Assembly (NCBI GenBank): GCA_025055575.1
Contig: JANWWP010000064.1
Location: 1-58,524 of the forward strand
Direction: 5' to 3'
Source: Flavobacteriales bacterium
GTDB taxonomy: Bacteria; Bacteroidota; Bacteroidia; CAIKAF01
Length of the DNA stretch: 58,524 nucleotides
In this document: positions 42,710 through 52,909 of the stretch, one piece after another
How the letters are laid out: every line of letters starts with the position of its first letter
Position numbering within the stretch: position 1 is the first letter of the stretch
Notes under the pieces: generated by a model
What the model saw: the letters and a program-made list of their open reading frames with translations, nothing else
Database searches by the model: none
Told to the model about the DNA's origin: nothing
Translations under genes and position numbers: made by a program

Positions 42710-44023
42710 TTACTCAAAAGATGTTGCAGAATGGGGCTTAGAGGAGGAACGGAATGAAATTTTCATGCTGCCGAGCCCTATCAAAAGCAAGCCAAATACG
42801 CATAGACGGAGCCAGTAGGGCCATACATGGGCCCATTTGCCGCCTCTTAAGAGACCTTCATAAAGACTTTGTAAGGCCCAGTGCAGGGGAGACATTGCCG
42901 ATATTTTTTGCAAAAATTCAGGCAACACAAATTGTGGGACCCATAATCCTCCCAGGGCAGCCAGGATCACGACGCTTAAAGATCCAAAAGCAGCGGCTTG
43001 CTCGTGGGTGTGGGCTATACGGCCCACAAAATGCCCGTAGGAAGTGGCGGCAAAAGCAATACAGATCAGACTTATGACCCAGGTTATCATGTCGGAAGGC
43101 ATCTCCAGGTTGCCCAAACCCAGATGGGGGAATAGCTGCCACCCGGCCAAAAAAATGACCAAAGCCTGAAGGCCGCACACGGCTGAATAAACTGCTATTC
43201 GGGCCACGTCAAACAACCAAACCGGCGGTGGGAGGGTTTGCAACCTGAGGCGCAGGCCCATATCCCGTTCCCGCACCATTCCAGTGGCCATCGGTACCAC
43301 GATAAAAAATAAGGCAAAAACAGTCCATGCCGGAATATTGTGTGTGGCTGCAGTAAGGTGGGTGGATACTGTCGACGTTGTTTGAATTTCCTGAATTCCC
43401 AAAGGATTAAAAAATTCTATGTGCTGCAAGGGCTCCGCTCCTTTGGGGAGAAGTTGTGTCCTTAGATAGCCGGCCAGGAATGCCGCTCCCATGGCTTGGG
43501 CGCTGTGTTCGAGGCTTTGGTAAAGTGCCAGCCGCACAGCCCCAGACACTTCCGGATCAAAAGCGATCTCCAGCCGTGGACTTTCATCGGGATTTTCTGT
43601 TGTATCCGGGGTCATCAGCTGTTGAATTTTATTCTCCGTCGCACGAATAAATTTTTGACTCAGGCCATGAGGGATCAAAATCACGGCCTGTCGGTCCCCA
43701 TGAGTTGTGGCAGACCGTGCATACTGATAGGCGGAATCACAACTCCCGAATTGGTGAAACTCGGGCTGCAAACCTGAAACACGGCCCAGGTGAACCTTTA
43801 ACAATCCCCCCAGGGTATCGTTGTCGCAATCGGCTACCCCGATCCGAAGGTTTAACGCGGCCATCTGGTCAAACGCGCTTTTCTGTATCAGCGTGACGAT
43901 ACATACCATGGCCAGCGGCATCACAAACAAGAGCAACAGCGCGCTGATGTCGCGCCGCAACTGCAAGGCATGCAGCCGCAGGGCCTGGCCGAAGTAGCGG
44001 AAAAAAAAGCGGTCCTGCTTCAG
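42710..44023 (-). CDS. ABC-2 type transporter permease, probable CTG start
   Basis: The first regular start (TTG at 43966) cuts off part of the usual amphipathic N terminus. The frame is open further upstream and reads KQDRFFFRYFGQALRLHALQ, matching permeases of this type, but holds no ATG, GTG or TTG. A CTG at 44023 overlaps the esterase stop as CTGA, like the ATGA overlaps elsewhere, and gives 437 residues. One N-terminal span (ISALLLLFVMPLAMVCIVTL), a large extracytoplasmic loop, and five or so C-terminal spans (for example WTVFALFFIVVPMATGMV) fit the ABC2_membrane_3 family. No ATPase gene is adjacent, so substrate and partner are unknown. Confidence 0.8.
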   Translation of the reverse strand: MKQDRFFFRYFGQALRLHALQLRRDISALLLLFVMPLAMVCIVTLIQKSAFDQMAALNLRIGVADCDNDTLGGLLKVHLGRVSGLQPEFHQFGSCDSAYQYARSATTHGDRQAVILIPHGLSQKFIRATENKIQQLMTPDTTENPDESPRLEIAFDPEVSGAVRLALYQSLEHSAQAMGAAFLAGYLRTQLLPKGAEPLQHIEFFNPLGIQEIQTTSTVSTHLTAATHNIPAWTVFALFFIVVPMATGMVRERDMGLRLRLQTLPPPVWLFDVARIAVYSAVCGLQALVIFLAGWQLFPHLGLGNLEMPSDMITWVISLICIAFAATSYGHFVGRIAHTHEQAAAFGSLSVVILAALGGLWVPQFVLPEFLQKISAMSPLHWALQSLYEGLLRGGKWAHVWPYWLRLCVFGLLLIGLGSMKISFRSSSKPHSATSFE

Positions 44024-45237
44024 AGCTTTGAAATCCGGCGGATATACGTGGAAGAACCCATTTGGATGTGCAGCGCGTAGAACCCAGGCGGGATGCCCCT
44101 CATATCCAAACGACCAGAAGCTTGCATCGGACGAACAGACAGAACTTTTTTACCCTGCATATCAAAAATCTCTATTTGATGAACGCGTTCTCCGAATTCA
44201 GAAAAGAAATGTATTTCCTCACCGGCCGGGACTGGCCATAGGCGTAAGTTTTGGGTTTCAAGGGCTGGAGTGATGCTGGCGTTCGCACACATGTAATCAT
44301 AAATGAAATCCCGGACAAAATCTGATGTTTGATTCATTTTGCCTGTATTGGTTTGGTAGGGTACATGACCATCCCCATTAAAAATTAAAAAGGCATGGGG
44401 GATGCCCAGCTTGGCTGCTTGTTCGTCGATGGAAGCACTGCCATCCACCTCCATCACCGGGAAAGTTCCAAGAAAATTTATTACGGCCGAACCAAAAGGC
44501 ACTACCGCATCGTTGGTGCCATGCACACTCACAACGGGGGTGGTGTTGCCCCGCATCCAGGCGGTGTCCCCAAGGGCGCCGCAGAGATTGATGACAATTT
44601 TGGCATGGCTGGGGTATCCGGGATTCCCACAGATGCCTTCCAATCCATTCAGACCGGTGGTATCCACACCGGATGGAATTTCGGAAGGTTGGTCCACATA
44701 AGCCAGGTGGAGGGCAATGAAAGCCCCCGCCGAACTGCCTCCCACAAAAATGTTGTCCGGGTCGATACGAAATTGATTAGAGGTGGCTGCGTCTTTACGG
44801 AAAAACCGAACGGCCGCCTTCATCTCGTGCACCGACCGCACCACAGTGCGGGCGGCTGATTCCGGATTGGGCGGAAAAACGTCGAACCCCAGGGTGTAAT
44901 TGATGGGCGCTGTCACATATCCCATCTTGGCAAAGCGGTTACATAAATCTACGATTGCGTTGTCGCTTTCTTTGGAGCCGGAGATAAATGAACCGCCGTG
45001 CGCAAATATGATGAGGGGCCTCCGGGCTAAGGTATCGCCCTGGGGCTCATAGACGTCCATGAGCAGGTTGGTGGTGCCATTGGGATTGCTTCCGTACTGA
45101 ATATTGCTGGTCGTGGTCACCTGGGTAAACACATTGCTGCGGAACCTGTCGGTGCCACACAGAAATTGGGCTCGAGAAGAGGCCATCCATAGGAAGCCCA
45201 ACCCAAAATTCAAAACAAGGAGAAATGTTCTATTCAT
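44020..45237 (-). CDS. Secreted carboxylesterase/lipase with T9SS type A signal
   Basis: The ATG at 45237 begins a signal peptide (MNRTFLLVLNFGLGFLWMAS); a TTG at 45246 would lie inside the promoter element. The esterase domain has the oxyanion motif FAHGGSFISGS, the nucleophile elbow GGSSAGAF, and a His in FNGDGHVPYQ, as in hormone-sensitive-lipase-like or type B carboxylesterases. The last 75 residues form a T9SS type A domain (LRLWPVPAGEEIHFFSE, IEIFDMQGKKVLSVRP, GFYALHIQ, then STYIRRISKL). The protein has 405 residues and should be exported across the outer membrane. Its stop overlaps the permease start. Confidence 0.88.
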   Translation of the reverse strand: MNRTFLLVLNFGLGFLWMASSRAQFLCGTDRFRSNVFTQVTTTSNIQYGSNPNGTTNLLMDVYEPQGDTLARRPLIIFAHGGSFISGSKESDNAIVDLCNRFAKMGYVTAPINYTLGFDVFPPNPESAARTVVRSVHEMKAAVRFFRKDAATSNQFRIDPDNIFVGGSSAGAFIALHLAYVDQPSEIPSGVDTTGLNGLEGICGNPGYPSHAKIVINLCGALGDTAWMRGNTTPVVSVHGTNDAVVPFGSAVINFLGTFPVMEVDGSASIDEQAAKLGIPHAFLIFNGDGHVPYQTNTGKMNQTSDFVRDFIYDYMCANASITPALETQNLRLWPVPAGEEIHFFSEFGERVHQIEIFDMQGKKVLSVRPMQASGRLDMRGIPPGFYALHIQMGSSTYIRRISKL

Positions 45238-45243
45238 AAAAAT

Positions 45244-45251
45244 CAAAGATA
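45244..45251 (-). promoter_or_regulatory. TATCTTTG -7 element of the esterase gene
   Basis: TATCTTTG ends six bases before the ATG at 45237, implying a two- to four-base leader. It lies in the gap after the S41 protease stop, so the esterase and permease may have a promoter of their own. Confidence 0.5.
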
Positions 45252-45260
45252 AAGAAACAA

Positions 45261-46820
45261 TTATTTAAAATGTTGTAATGCCGCTTTAAAATAAGGATCA
45301 AAGCGAAGAAGCGCGTAGTGATATGCATCGGCCCCCCAAAGGTGCCGGGCAGAAAGCGCCATGAGAAGGCGCTGAAGCCGGGTGTGCAATGTGCCCGGTT
45401 CCTTTTTAGAGCCCTGAAGTTCTAGAAATTCATGGAGGAGTTGATCGGCAAGGGTCCTTTGGTTCAAAAAGTCGCGGTAACTTTTAAAGTTTAATTTCCA
45501 GGAGATCCTCATCTTATCAGCTTTTGAAAAAGCAAATTCGCCAGCGGCGTTGAGCAAGGAAGGCGGAAGTGCCAGGGGATCCTCCTCCGGTGAAACACGG
45601 ATGACTACATCGGGTTGAATGCCGCCCGATTCATATACCGGTCTGCCATTCTTTGTATAAAATTTCTTTAGGCTGGAGCTGTCTGCCACAGAGTCATAAG
45701 CCTGCGTAAAATGCCGTAAGTAATAATTGGCCGGGTCTTCGCCCTCATATTTTCTTTGGATACAGCGTCCGGAAGGCGTGTAGTATCGGGCCACTGTCAG
45801 ACGCAGGGCTGAGCCATCGGGGAAATCCACTTGTTCCTGTACAAGCCCTTTACCGAAGGAATTTTCACCGATGATGAGCGCCCTGTCATTATCCTGAAAG
45901 GCGCCTGCCACAATTTCGGAAGCACTGGCCGATCCACGATCGATGAAGACAACCAATGGAAGGTCATGATATCCATAGGCGGAGCGGCTGTTATACACCA
46001 CTTGTGGACGGTGTGCCCCTCGCGTGGAAACTATGCGGCTTCCCTTGGGAAGAAAAAAATCTGACAAAGCCACCGCTTGGTCCAACAAGCCCCCCGGGTT
46101 GTTTCTGAGGTCTAGGATTAATTTGCGCATCCCAGCGCTGTCCAACTTTAAATAGGCCCGCCGGAATTCCTCAAAGGTATTGTCAGAGAAGCGGGCCAAT
46201 CGTATATATCCCACGTCCTGGTAAGTAAATGCTGCTTCCACGGAATTCACTGGTATTTTAGCACGTCGGATATCCACCGAAAAGGGCGCCACGCCGTGCC
46301 GTATCATTTGCAGACGCACCGTGGTGCCCCGTGGACCCCGGAGCAAACGAATCACCTGTTCGCTGGTGATACCTGTGCCGGCTACCAGGCTGTCGTTGAC
46401 CCGCACAATCCGGTCGCCTGGCCGAATGCCGCTTATTTCTGAGGGTCCGCCGGCTACAACACTGACCACCACAATCGTGTCTTCAGCCAGGTTAAATTCT
46501 ATGCCAATGCCATCAAAAGCGCCATGCAGATCTTCGTAAGCCGACTGAAAGTCCGATGGAGCTATGTATGTGGAATGTGGATCCAGATGTTCCAATAGGG
46601 ATGTGATGGAAAGATTCTCTAAATCCTCGGATTCGAGAGAGTCGACGTAATTCTGGGTCAGGAATCGGCGCAGATCCTCCATTTTTCGGCCAAAGGAATA
46701 GTCAGAACCAGACAATAGGATGGCGCCTCCGGCTGTGAAACGGCCTACAAGGATTCCCATAGCCAACACCAGGCCCAGGAATAGGGGAAATAAAATGGCC
46801 TTGGCCGTATTTCGATACAT
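45261..46820 (-). CDS. S41 family C-terminal processing peptidase
   Basis: The 519-residue protein has an N-terminal signal anchor (AILFPLFLGLVLAMGILVGR), a PDZ domain (FDGIGIEFNL, then GIRPGDRIVRVNDS) and an S41 catalytic domain. The Ser lies in GSASASEIVAGA and the Lys in ENSFGKGLVQEQ, the Ser-Lys dyad of CtpA/Prc-type enzymes. NNPGGLLDQAVALSDFFLP is the conserved GGxL region. It cleaves C-terminal tails of periplasmic proteins. A TAATTTCG element (46832-46839) with one mismatch to TAnnTTTG sits 11 bases before the ATG. It follows metH by 63 bases. Confidence 0.95.
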   Translation of the reverse strand: MYRNTAKAILFPLFLGLVLAMGILVGRFTAGGAILLSGSDYSFGRKMEDLRRFLTQNYVDSLESEDLENLSITSLLEHLDPHSTYIAPSDFQSAYEDLHGAFDGIGIEFNLAEDTIVVVSVVAGGPSEISGIRPGDRIVRVNDSLVAGTGITSEQVIRLLRGPRGTTVRLQMIRHGVAPFSVDIRRAKIPVNSVEAAFTYQDVGYIRLARFSDNTFEEFRRAYLKLDSAGMRKLILDLRNNPGGLLDQAVALSDFFLPKGSRIVSTRGAHRPQVVYNSRSAYGYHDLPLVVFIDRGSASASEIVAGAFQDNDRALIIGENSFGKGLVQEQVDFPDGSALRLTVARYYTPSGRCIQRKYEGEDPANYYLRHFTQAYDSVADSSSLKKFYTKNGRPVYESGGIQPDVVIRVSPEEDPLALPPSLLNAAGEFAFSKADKMRISWKLNFKSYRDFLNQRTLADQLLHEFLELQGSKKEPGTLHTRLQRLLMALSARHLWGADAYHYALLRFDPYFKAALQHFK

Positions 46821-46883
46821 GAAAAGCGGCGCGAAATTAACTCAGGAGCCGGGCGTTTTCAGGTGTTTGAGTGATTTTGATAT

Positions 46884-49571
46884 TTAAGAATTTTCAAGCA
46901 AAATACCTGCCAGCCACTTGTTCTTTTGGGCTTCATCCCAACCTTTGCGGCGAGCGTAATCCTCGGCCTGGTCTGGGAGTATCTTACCCAACCCAAAATA
47001 TTTGGCTTCGGGATGGGCCAAATACCAACCGCACACGGAGGAAGCCGGATACATAGCCAGGTTCTCCGTAAGGCGGATACCACAACGTTCTTCCCCTCCC
47101 AACAGTTCAAACAACGTCACCTTTTCGGTGTGTTCCGGACAGGCGGGATAGCCTGGCGCCGGACGGATACCGCGGTATTTCTCAGCAATCAGCGCCTCAT
47201 TGTCCAGGTTTTCATCGGCCGCATACCCCCAAAATTCTCGACGCACCCGCATGTGCAAATATTCCGCTAAAGCCTCTGCCAAACGGTCCGCCAAAGCCTG
47301 TACCATTATAGCGCCATAATCATCATGTTTTTTTTCGAGGTATTGAATATACGTTTCCAGTCCAATACCGGAAGTCACGGCAAACGCGCCGATATAGTCT
47401 GGTATACCTGTATTTTCTGGAGCCACGTAATCTGCCAAGGATAAGTTCGGAAGGCCGGCGGCCTTTCTGTTTTGCTGACGCAGGAAATGGAGTCGGGCCG
47501 CTATCTCACGCCGGGAATCATCTCTATAAATCAGAATGTTGTCATCCTGCGTGGCGTGGGCAGGAAAAATCCCATATACGGCTTTGCCGTGTAATCGGTT
47601 TTCCCGGATAAGCCTGTCCAGCCAGGATTGGGCATCTTCATACAATTTCCGGGCTTCCGGGCCCGCTTTAGGATCGTCTAAAATTGCCGGATATTTTCCC
47701 GGCATCTCCCAAGTGAGAAAAAACGGTGTCCAATCAATGTATTGGCGCACGGTGGTCCAATCTATGGGGGCCCATTCGTGGACACCAAGCTGGGCCGGCG
47801 GGTGCACCGTTTCAGAACTGAAAACAACGCGGTGTCTGTTTTTTCGTGCTTCGTCCAGATTAAGGAATTCCTTGGCAGCGCTCTGTCCGCTGTGACGGCT
47901 TCGGAGCTCGGCGTATTCAGAGCGGATTTTCTGAATATACGCATCGGCCTTTTCGGATAATAAATTTTCGGCCACAGGCACACACCGGGAAGCATCCAGC
48001 ACATGCACCACTGGCCCCTGATAACAGGGTGCAATTTTTACGGCGGTGTGGAGGCGGCTGGTGGTGGCGCCGCCGATGAGGAGGGGTGTGCGCATCCCCC
48101 TCTTTTCCATTTCAGAAGCCACATGCACCATCTCATCCAAGGAGGGGGTAATCAGTCCACTCAGACCAATGATGTCCACATTTTTTTCTTCAGCGGTATT
48201 CAAGATGGTTTCAGCGGGCACCATAACGCCCAGATCCAGCACTTCGTAATTGTTACAAGACAACACAACGCCCACAATATTTTTTCCAATGTCGTGGACA
48301 TCGCCTTTAACAGTGGCTAAAAGGATACGCCCGTTTTTTCGTGCCGTGGCCGATTCCGCCGCTTCGGCCTCCATAAACGGCTGAAGATAGGCTACGGCTT
48401 TTTTCATGACCCGTGCGCTTTTTACCACCTGGGGCAAAAACATTTTTCCTGCACCAAAAAGGTCGCCCACCACATTCATGCCTGCCATCAATGGGCCCTC
48501 GATCACTTTAAGAGGTGCCCCCAGGTGTTGGCGGGCTTCCTCGGCATCCTGCTCTACAAACTGGTCAAGGCCATGTACAAGGGCATGTTTAAGGCGTTCT
48601 TCCACAGGCAAGTACCTCCAGGCATCGTCCTGCCGCTTGGTTTCCTTGCGGGATTTCACGGTTTCCGCAAAGGCAACCAGTCTTTCGGTGGCATCCGGCC
48701 GTCGGTTGAGGATGACATCCTCCACAAGTTCCAAAAGATCGGGCGGTATATCGTCGTATATCGTGATCTGTCCAGGATTAACAATACCCATGTCCAGACC
48801 ATGGCGGATGGCATGGTACAAAAACACAGAGTGCATGGCTTCGCGCACCGCATCATTCCCCCGAAAAGAAAAAGAAACATTGCTAATACCGCCTGAGACT
48901 CGTGCTCCCGGAAGATTTTCCTTTATCCATTTTGTGGCTAGAAAAAAGTCCACAGCATAGTTATTGTGGCTTTCGATACCCGTGGCCACAGGAAAGATGT
49001 TCGGGTCAAAAATGATTTCCTGGGGTGGTATGCCCGCATCGCGCGTCAATAGTTCATAAGCGCGCTGGCAAATTTGTATGCGGCGCTCTAACGTGTCGGC
49101 CTGGCCTTCTTCATCAAAGGCCATCACCACCATGGCGGCCCCCATACGCCGAATGTAGCGGGCTTGCCTCAGAAATTCGGCTTCCCCGCCTTTGAGTGAA
49201 ATGGAATTGACAACGCCTTTTCCCTGAAGGCATTTAAGTCCGGCTTCTATGACTTCCCAACGGGAGGAGTCGATCATGACCGGCACGCGCGCTATATCGG
49301 GTTCGGCTGACAACAAGCGCAGAAACCGGACCATACAGCCCACCGAATCCAACAGGGCCTCGTCCATGTTCACATCCAGTATTTGCGCACCGTTCAAAAC
49401 TTGCTCGCGCGCCACTTCCAGAGCCTCCCCGAATCGATTGTCTTGAATGAGCTTGAGAAAACGTCGGGATCCTGTGACGTTGCATCGTTCCCCGATATTT
49501 ACAAAATTCACTCCCGGCCCTATTCGAACAGGTTCCAGTCCACTGAGCCACAAGTTGTCCCTGGCGTCCAT
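46884..49571 (-). CDS. metH: Cobalamin-dependent methionine synthase lacking the homocysteine domain
   Basis: The 895-residue protein begins directly at the methyltetrahydrofolate (pterin-binding) domain ([18 protein letters not shown], then [11 protein letters not shown]). A B12 cap and a cobalamin domain follow, with the cobalt-ligand His in [13 protein letters not shown] near residue 421 and [13 protein letters not shown]. The SAM-dependent reactivation domain closes it ([29 protein letters not shown]). Full MetH has about 1,200 residues with an N-terminal zinc homocysteine domain, which is absent here; in Bacteroidota that part is often a separate gene. None is adjacent: the upstream neighbour is divergent uvrC. 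It transfers methyl from folate via B12 to homocysteine together with that partner. Confidence 0.94.
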   Translation of the reverse strand: MDARDNLWLSGLEPVRIGPGVNFVNIGERCNVTGSRRFLKLIQDNRFGEALEVAREQVLNGAQILDVNMDEALLDSVGCMVRFLRLLSAEPDIARVPVMIDSSRWEVIEAGLKCLQGKGVVNSISLKGGEAEFLRQARYIRRMGAAMVVMAFDEEGQADTLERRIQICQRAYELLTRDAGIPPQEIIFDPNIFPVATGIESHNNYAVDFFLATKWIKENLPGARVSGGISNVSFSFRGNDAVREAMHSVFLYHAIRHGLDMGIVNPGQITIYDDIPPDLLELVEDVILNRRPDATERLVAFAETVKSRKETKRQDDAWRYLPVEERLKHALVHGLDQFVEQDAEEARQHLGAPLKVIEGPLMAGMNVVGDLFGAGKMFLPQVVKSARVMKKAVAYLQPFMEAEAAESATARKNGRILLATVKGDVHDIGKNIVGVVLSCNNYEVLDLGVMVPAETILNTAEEKNVDIIGLSGLITPSLDEMVHVASEMEKRGMRTPLLIGGATTSRLHTAVKIAPCYQGPVVHVLDASRCVPVAENLLSEKADAYIQKIRSEYAELRSRHSGQSAAKEFLNLDEARKNRHRVVFSSETVHPPAQLGVHEWAPIDWTTVRQYIDWTPFFLTWEMPGKYPAILDDPKAGPEARKLYEDAQSWLDRLIRENRLHGKAVYGIFPAHATQDDNILIYRDDSRREIAARLHFLRQQNRKAAGLPNLSLADYVAPENTGIPDYIGAFAVTSGIGLETYIQYLEKKHDDYGAIMVQALADRLAEALAEYLHMRVRREFWGYAADENLDNEALIAEKYRGIRPAPGYPACPEHTEKVTLFELLGGEERCGIRLTENLAMYPASSVCGWYLAHPEAKYFGLGKILPDQAEDYARRKGWDEAQKNKWLAGILLENS

Positions 49572-49578
49572 GGGCGGG

Positions 49579-49586
49579 CAAAGGTA
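49579..49586 (-). promoter_or_regulatory. TACCTTTG -7 element of metH
   Basis: TACCTTTG followed by C, identical to the ribBA and tRNA-Val elements, ends seven bases before the metH ATG, implying a leader of three or four bases. The space to uvrC is too short for a cobalamin riboswitch. Confidence 0.6.
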
Positions 49587-49644
49587 AAACGAGCCTATGG
49601 CCCATAAGTTTATTTTTCTTCGTATCTATGGTATTTGAAGAAAA

Positions 49645-51531
49645 ATGGAAAACAAGAGGCAAAAAACAAACGATTATAATTTTATGCCAGAGGTCATGAC
49701 AGTATCCGAAGTCTTGGAGGCGACCCTTAAAGCCATGCCTACACTTCCCGGGGTGTATAAATTTCTGGATGCAGAGGCCCAAGTGATATATGTGGGCAAA
49801 GCCAAAAATTTAAAAGCCCGCGTGAGTTCGTATTTCAACTCTTTGGCCCAGGCCTCCGGAAAAACCCGCCATTTGGTGCGTCGTATTCACAGCATCGAGT
49901 ATATCGTGACCCGCAGCGAAAGCGACGCCCTGCTGCTGGAAAACAACTTGATTAAAAATCTTCAGCCCCGCTATAATATAAACCTCAAAGACGATAAAAG
50001 TTATCCTTACATTGTGGTGCGCCGCGAGCCTTTTCCAAGAGTGTATCCCACCCGCAGATTCCGGCCGGAGGAGGGGGAATATTTCGGTCCTTATACTTCG
50101 GTGGGCGCCATGCGGGCCACCTTGGCGCTGGTGAAAAGTTTGTTCAAACTGCGCACCTGCAATCTGAATTTAAGTCCTGAATCCATATCGAGGGGGCGCT
50201 ACAAAGTGTGCCTGGAGTATCACATTGGCAATTGTGCAGCGCCTTGCGTGGGCTTACAAAGTCAGGCAGAGTACGACGAAACCCTACGACAGGTGCGTCA
50301 GATTTTACAGGGACGCTATGGCCAACTTCGGGACCATCTGACCCGCGCCATGCAAGACCATGCGGCGCGTTTGGCTTTTGAAGATGCCCAGCGCTGCAAA
50401 GAAATGCTCGAAAAATTAGATCGCTTCAGGGAAAAAACAGCTGTGGTGACGCGGGAAGTAGAGGATGCGGATGTGTTTTTTATGGATGTGCAAGGAGAGG
50501 AGGCAGTACTGTCTTATCTGAGGGTAACAGAAGGCTACGTGGTACAGGGCTTTTCCACTGAAGTGAAAAGACAGGCAGGAGAATCTCCTGAGGACGTCCT
50601 AGCGACTATGATACTGCAAATTCGGGATCGCGTCGGAAGCTCGGCTCCTTTGATTATCACCAATTTGTTGCCTGAATTCACACTACCCGGAGTGCGGCTG
50701 GAAGTGCCCGGTCAGGGAGAAAAAAAGCGCTTGTTGGATCTGGCTGAGCGCAACGCTCAGGCCCACAAAATGAGCCGCCTGAAACAACTGGCCGTCACCC
50801 AACCGGAGGAGCATACCCGCCGGCTGTTGTCCACGGTGCAGCAGGATCTTCGGTTGCATGCTCTTCCAGTGCGTATCGAATGCTTTGATAACTCCAATTT
50901 TCAGGGGGCCCATCCCGTGGCTGCCATGGTGTGTTTTGTGGATGGGAAGCCGGCCCGAAGCGAATACAGAATTTTCAATATCAAAACAGTTCAGGGGCCG
51001 GATGATTTTGCCACCATGCGGGAGGTGATTTTAAGACGCTATGGTCGCCTGTTGGAGGAAAAAAAAGCCTTGCCGGACTTGGTGGTGATAGATGGCGGCA
51101 AGGGTCAGCTCAACGCTGCTTTGGAATCTCTTAGGACCTTGGGGCTCGAAGGGCGCATTCAAATCCTAAGTATTGCCAAACGTCTGGAAGAAATTTACTA
51201 CCCAGGGGATGAATTGCCCCTGCATTTAAATAAAAAATCGGAGACTCTCCGCCTGCTTCAAAGGCTGCGGGATGAAGCCCATCGTTTTGGCTTGAAACAT
51301 TACCGGCAAAAACACCGGAAAACCCTGACACGTACCAGTTTAGAAGATATCCCGGGAATTGGGCCGGCGTCTTCCCAAAAGTTGCTTCGTCATTTTAAAT
51401 CTTTAGCCCGTCTTCGTCAGGCCACTGAGGAGGAAATCGCCCAAGTCGTGGGATGGAACAAAGCACGTGGGGTGTGCGCATTCCTCCGGCAGCCTTCAGG
51501 CCCTTCAGAAACTCCAGATTCTTCTTATTGA
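49645..51531 (+). CDS. uvrC: Excinuclease ABC subunit C
   Basis: The 628-residue protein has the GIY-YIG nuclease domain (LPGVYKFLDAEAQVIYVGKA) that makes the 3' cut, a conserved Cys-containing segment (YKVCLEYHIGNCAAPCVGLQ), a UVR motif region around residues 205-240, the RNase H-like domain for the 5' cut (RIECFDNSNFQGAHPVAAMV, then LPDLVVIDGGKGQLNAA), and terminal helix-hairpin-helix repeats (LEDIPGIGPASSQKLLRHF). It acts with UvrA and UvrB in nucleotide excision repair. The ATG at 49645 is used; an ATG at 49684 (MPEVMTVSE) is a possible shorter start. It is convergent with the TRAP operon. Confidence 0.98.
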   Translation: MENKRQKTNDYNFMPEVMTVSEVLEATLKAMPTLPGVYKFLDAEAQVIYVGKAKNLKARVSSYFNSLAQASGKTRHLVRRIHSIEYIVTRSESDALLLENNLIKNLQPRYNINLKDDKSYPYIVVRREPFPRVYPTRRFRPEEGEYFGPYTSVGAMRATLALVKSLFKLRTCNLNLSPESISRGRYKVCLEYHIGNCAAPCVGLQSQAEYDETLRQVRQILQGRYGQLRDHLTRAMQDHAARLAFEDAQRCKEMLEKLDRFREKTAVVTREVEDADVFFMDVQGEEAVLSYLRVTEGYVVQGFSTEVKRQAGESPEDVLATMILQIRDRVGSSAPLIITNLLPEFTLPGVRLEVPGQGEKKRLLDLAERNAQAHKMSRLKQLAVTQPEEHTRRLLSTVQQDLRLHALPVRIECFDNSNFQGAHPVAAMVCFVDGKPARSEYRIFNIKTVQGPDDFATMREVILRRYGRLLEEKKALPDLVVIDGGKGQLNAALESLRTLGLEGRIQILSIAKRLEEIYYPGDELPLHLNKKSETLRLLQRLRDEAHRFGLKHYRQKHRKTLTRTSLEDIPGIGPASSQKLLRHFKSLARLRQATEEEIAQVVGWNKARGVCAFLRQPSGPSETPDSSY

Positions 51532-51610
51532 CAAATTATGAGCCGATACGAAGTTTTCCGGTCAAAAAATTTTATGCCTGCAGGCAAAAAATACCTGGTA
51601 TTCAGTGTGG

Positions 51611-52906
51611 TTATTCTGTACCTGCAGCCGGGCTGTCGGAGCCGGAAATGAGCAGAAATGTGAGCTCTGGTACAAACGCCACGATGATCAGAGCCAATAA
51701 TACCATCAATAAGTAGGGCAATGCGGCCACCACGACCCGACCAAAAGGTTTGTTAAAAACGCCGGCCGAGACAAAAAGATTCACCCCCACCGGCGGAGTC
51801 AAGTAGCCGATCTCAAGACCAAGTATAAAAACAATGCCCAGATGGATGGGATCCACTTCATACAACAGGGCCGTGGGTAAAAGAAGAGGGGCCAGGATCA
51901 ACACCGCCGAAATGGAGTCCATGAAAAGACCGACCACCAGAAGGATACCCATGGTGACCAGGAGGAACATGGTTTGGGAAGTGATGAATTTTTCTAGGTT
52001 TTCCAGGAGCCAGAAAGGCGCTTCCTGCAGCACCAGGTAGTAGTTAAAAACCGTGGCCATAGCAATGATAATGAAAATGGTGCCCATCACCATCACCGAA
52101 TCGTGTAATGTGTCTCCTATATCTTTTATTTTAAGACTTTTAAAGAAAAGCATCTCAACGCCGATGGCATACACGGCTCCCACAGCGGCTGCTTCAGTCA
52201 CATTGTAGATACCGCTGTAGATGCCGCCCAAAATCAACACCGGCAGCAACAGGGCCGGAATACCGCGCCAGAAAGCGGTGACCAGATTTTTGGCCGAAAA
52301 TGGCTGCGTGGAAATTTCGAGCCGCAACCCCAGAAAGAGTGCCAGGAGGATGATGAGCAACGCCGTCAAAATGCCGGGTACAATGCCGGCAATGAAAAGT
52401 TTATTGACGTCCGTTCCGGTTACGATTGAAAATATTATCATGGGGATGCTGGGTGGGATAAGAATGCCCAACGAACCGGAAACTGTGAGGACGCCCAAGG
52501 CCATCTTGTCCGGATAGCCTTTTTGAATCATGGCCGGATACATGATGGTGCCAATGGCGATCAGCGTAACGGGCGAGGAACCGGAAATAGCGGCAAACAG
52601 GACACAGGCCATCACAGCTCCGGCAGCCAGGCCGCCGCGCACCCAGCCCAGTGCTGCCATAGCCAGATCGATCAGCCTTTTGGCAATTTCGCCCCGCGAC
52701 ATCAAGGCGCCGGCAAATACGTACAAAGGGATGGAGAGTAGGGCCGGTTTGTTCAAAGAATCGAACATGGTTTTGGTGAGGGAAAACAGTTCTACATCAT
52801 TTCCCATCCAAAAAAGGCCCAGAGACACAGCGCCAATTACCAGGAATAAGGGAGCGCCGATCAGCACTAGAACCAGAAGCAAAAGCACAACGAGGCCCAA
52901 GGTCAT
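51611..52906 (-). CDS. dctM: TRAP transporter large permease (DctM)
   Basis: The 431-residue protein has a dozen or so membrane spans and the typical DctM patterns: LLSIPLYVFAGALMSRGEIA, FAAISGSSPVTLIAIGTIMYP, LGILIPPSIPMIIFSIVTGT and LGLEIGYLTPPVGVNLFVSA. It carries the sodium-driven elevator-type transport step. It starts three bases after the small permease stop and is the last gene of the four-gene operon. The stop is near a 12-base palindrome in the gap to uvrC that is too tight for a hairpin terminator. Confidence 0.96.
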   Translation of the reverse strand: MTLGLVVLLLLVLVLIGAPLFLVIGAVSLGLFWMGNDVELFSLTKTMFDSLNKPALLSIPLYVFAGALMSRGEIAKRLIDLAMAALGWVRGGLAAGAVMACVLFAAISGSSPVTLIAIGTIMYPAMIQKGYPDKMALGVLTVSGSLGILIPPSIPMIIFSIVTGTDVNKLFIAGIVPGILTALLIILLALFLGLRLEISTQPFSAKNLVTAFWRGIPALLLPVLILGGIYSGIYNVTEAAAVGAVYAIGVEMLFFKSLKIKDIGDTLHDSVMVMGTIFIIIAMATVFNYYLVLQEAPFWLLENLEKFITSQTMFLLVTMGILLVVGLFMDSISAVLILAPLLLPTALLYEVDPIHLGIVFILGLEIGYLTPPVGVNLFVSAGVFNKPFGRVVVAALPYLLMVLLALIIVAFVPELTFLLISGSDSPAAGTE

Positions 52907-52909
52907 GGG

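Noticed and set aside
49572-49644. Cobalamin riboswitch upstream of metH
   Set aside because: The intergenic space is 73 bases, far below the size of the element, and the likely leader is only a few bases.
51575-51586. Palindrome TGCCTGCAGGCA between uvrC and dctM as a terminator
   Set aside because: A fully self-complementary 12-mer leaves at most a four-base stem with a four-base loop; too weak to call, though it lies between convergent genes.
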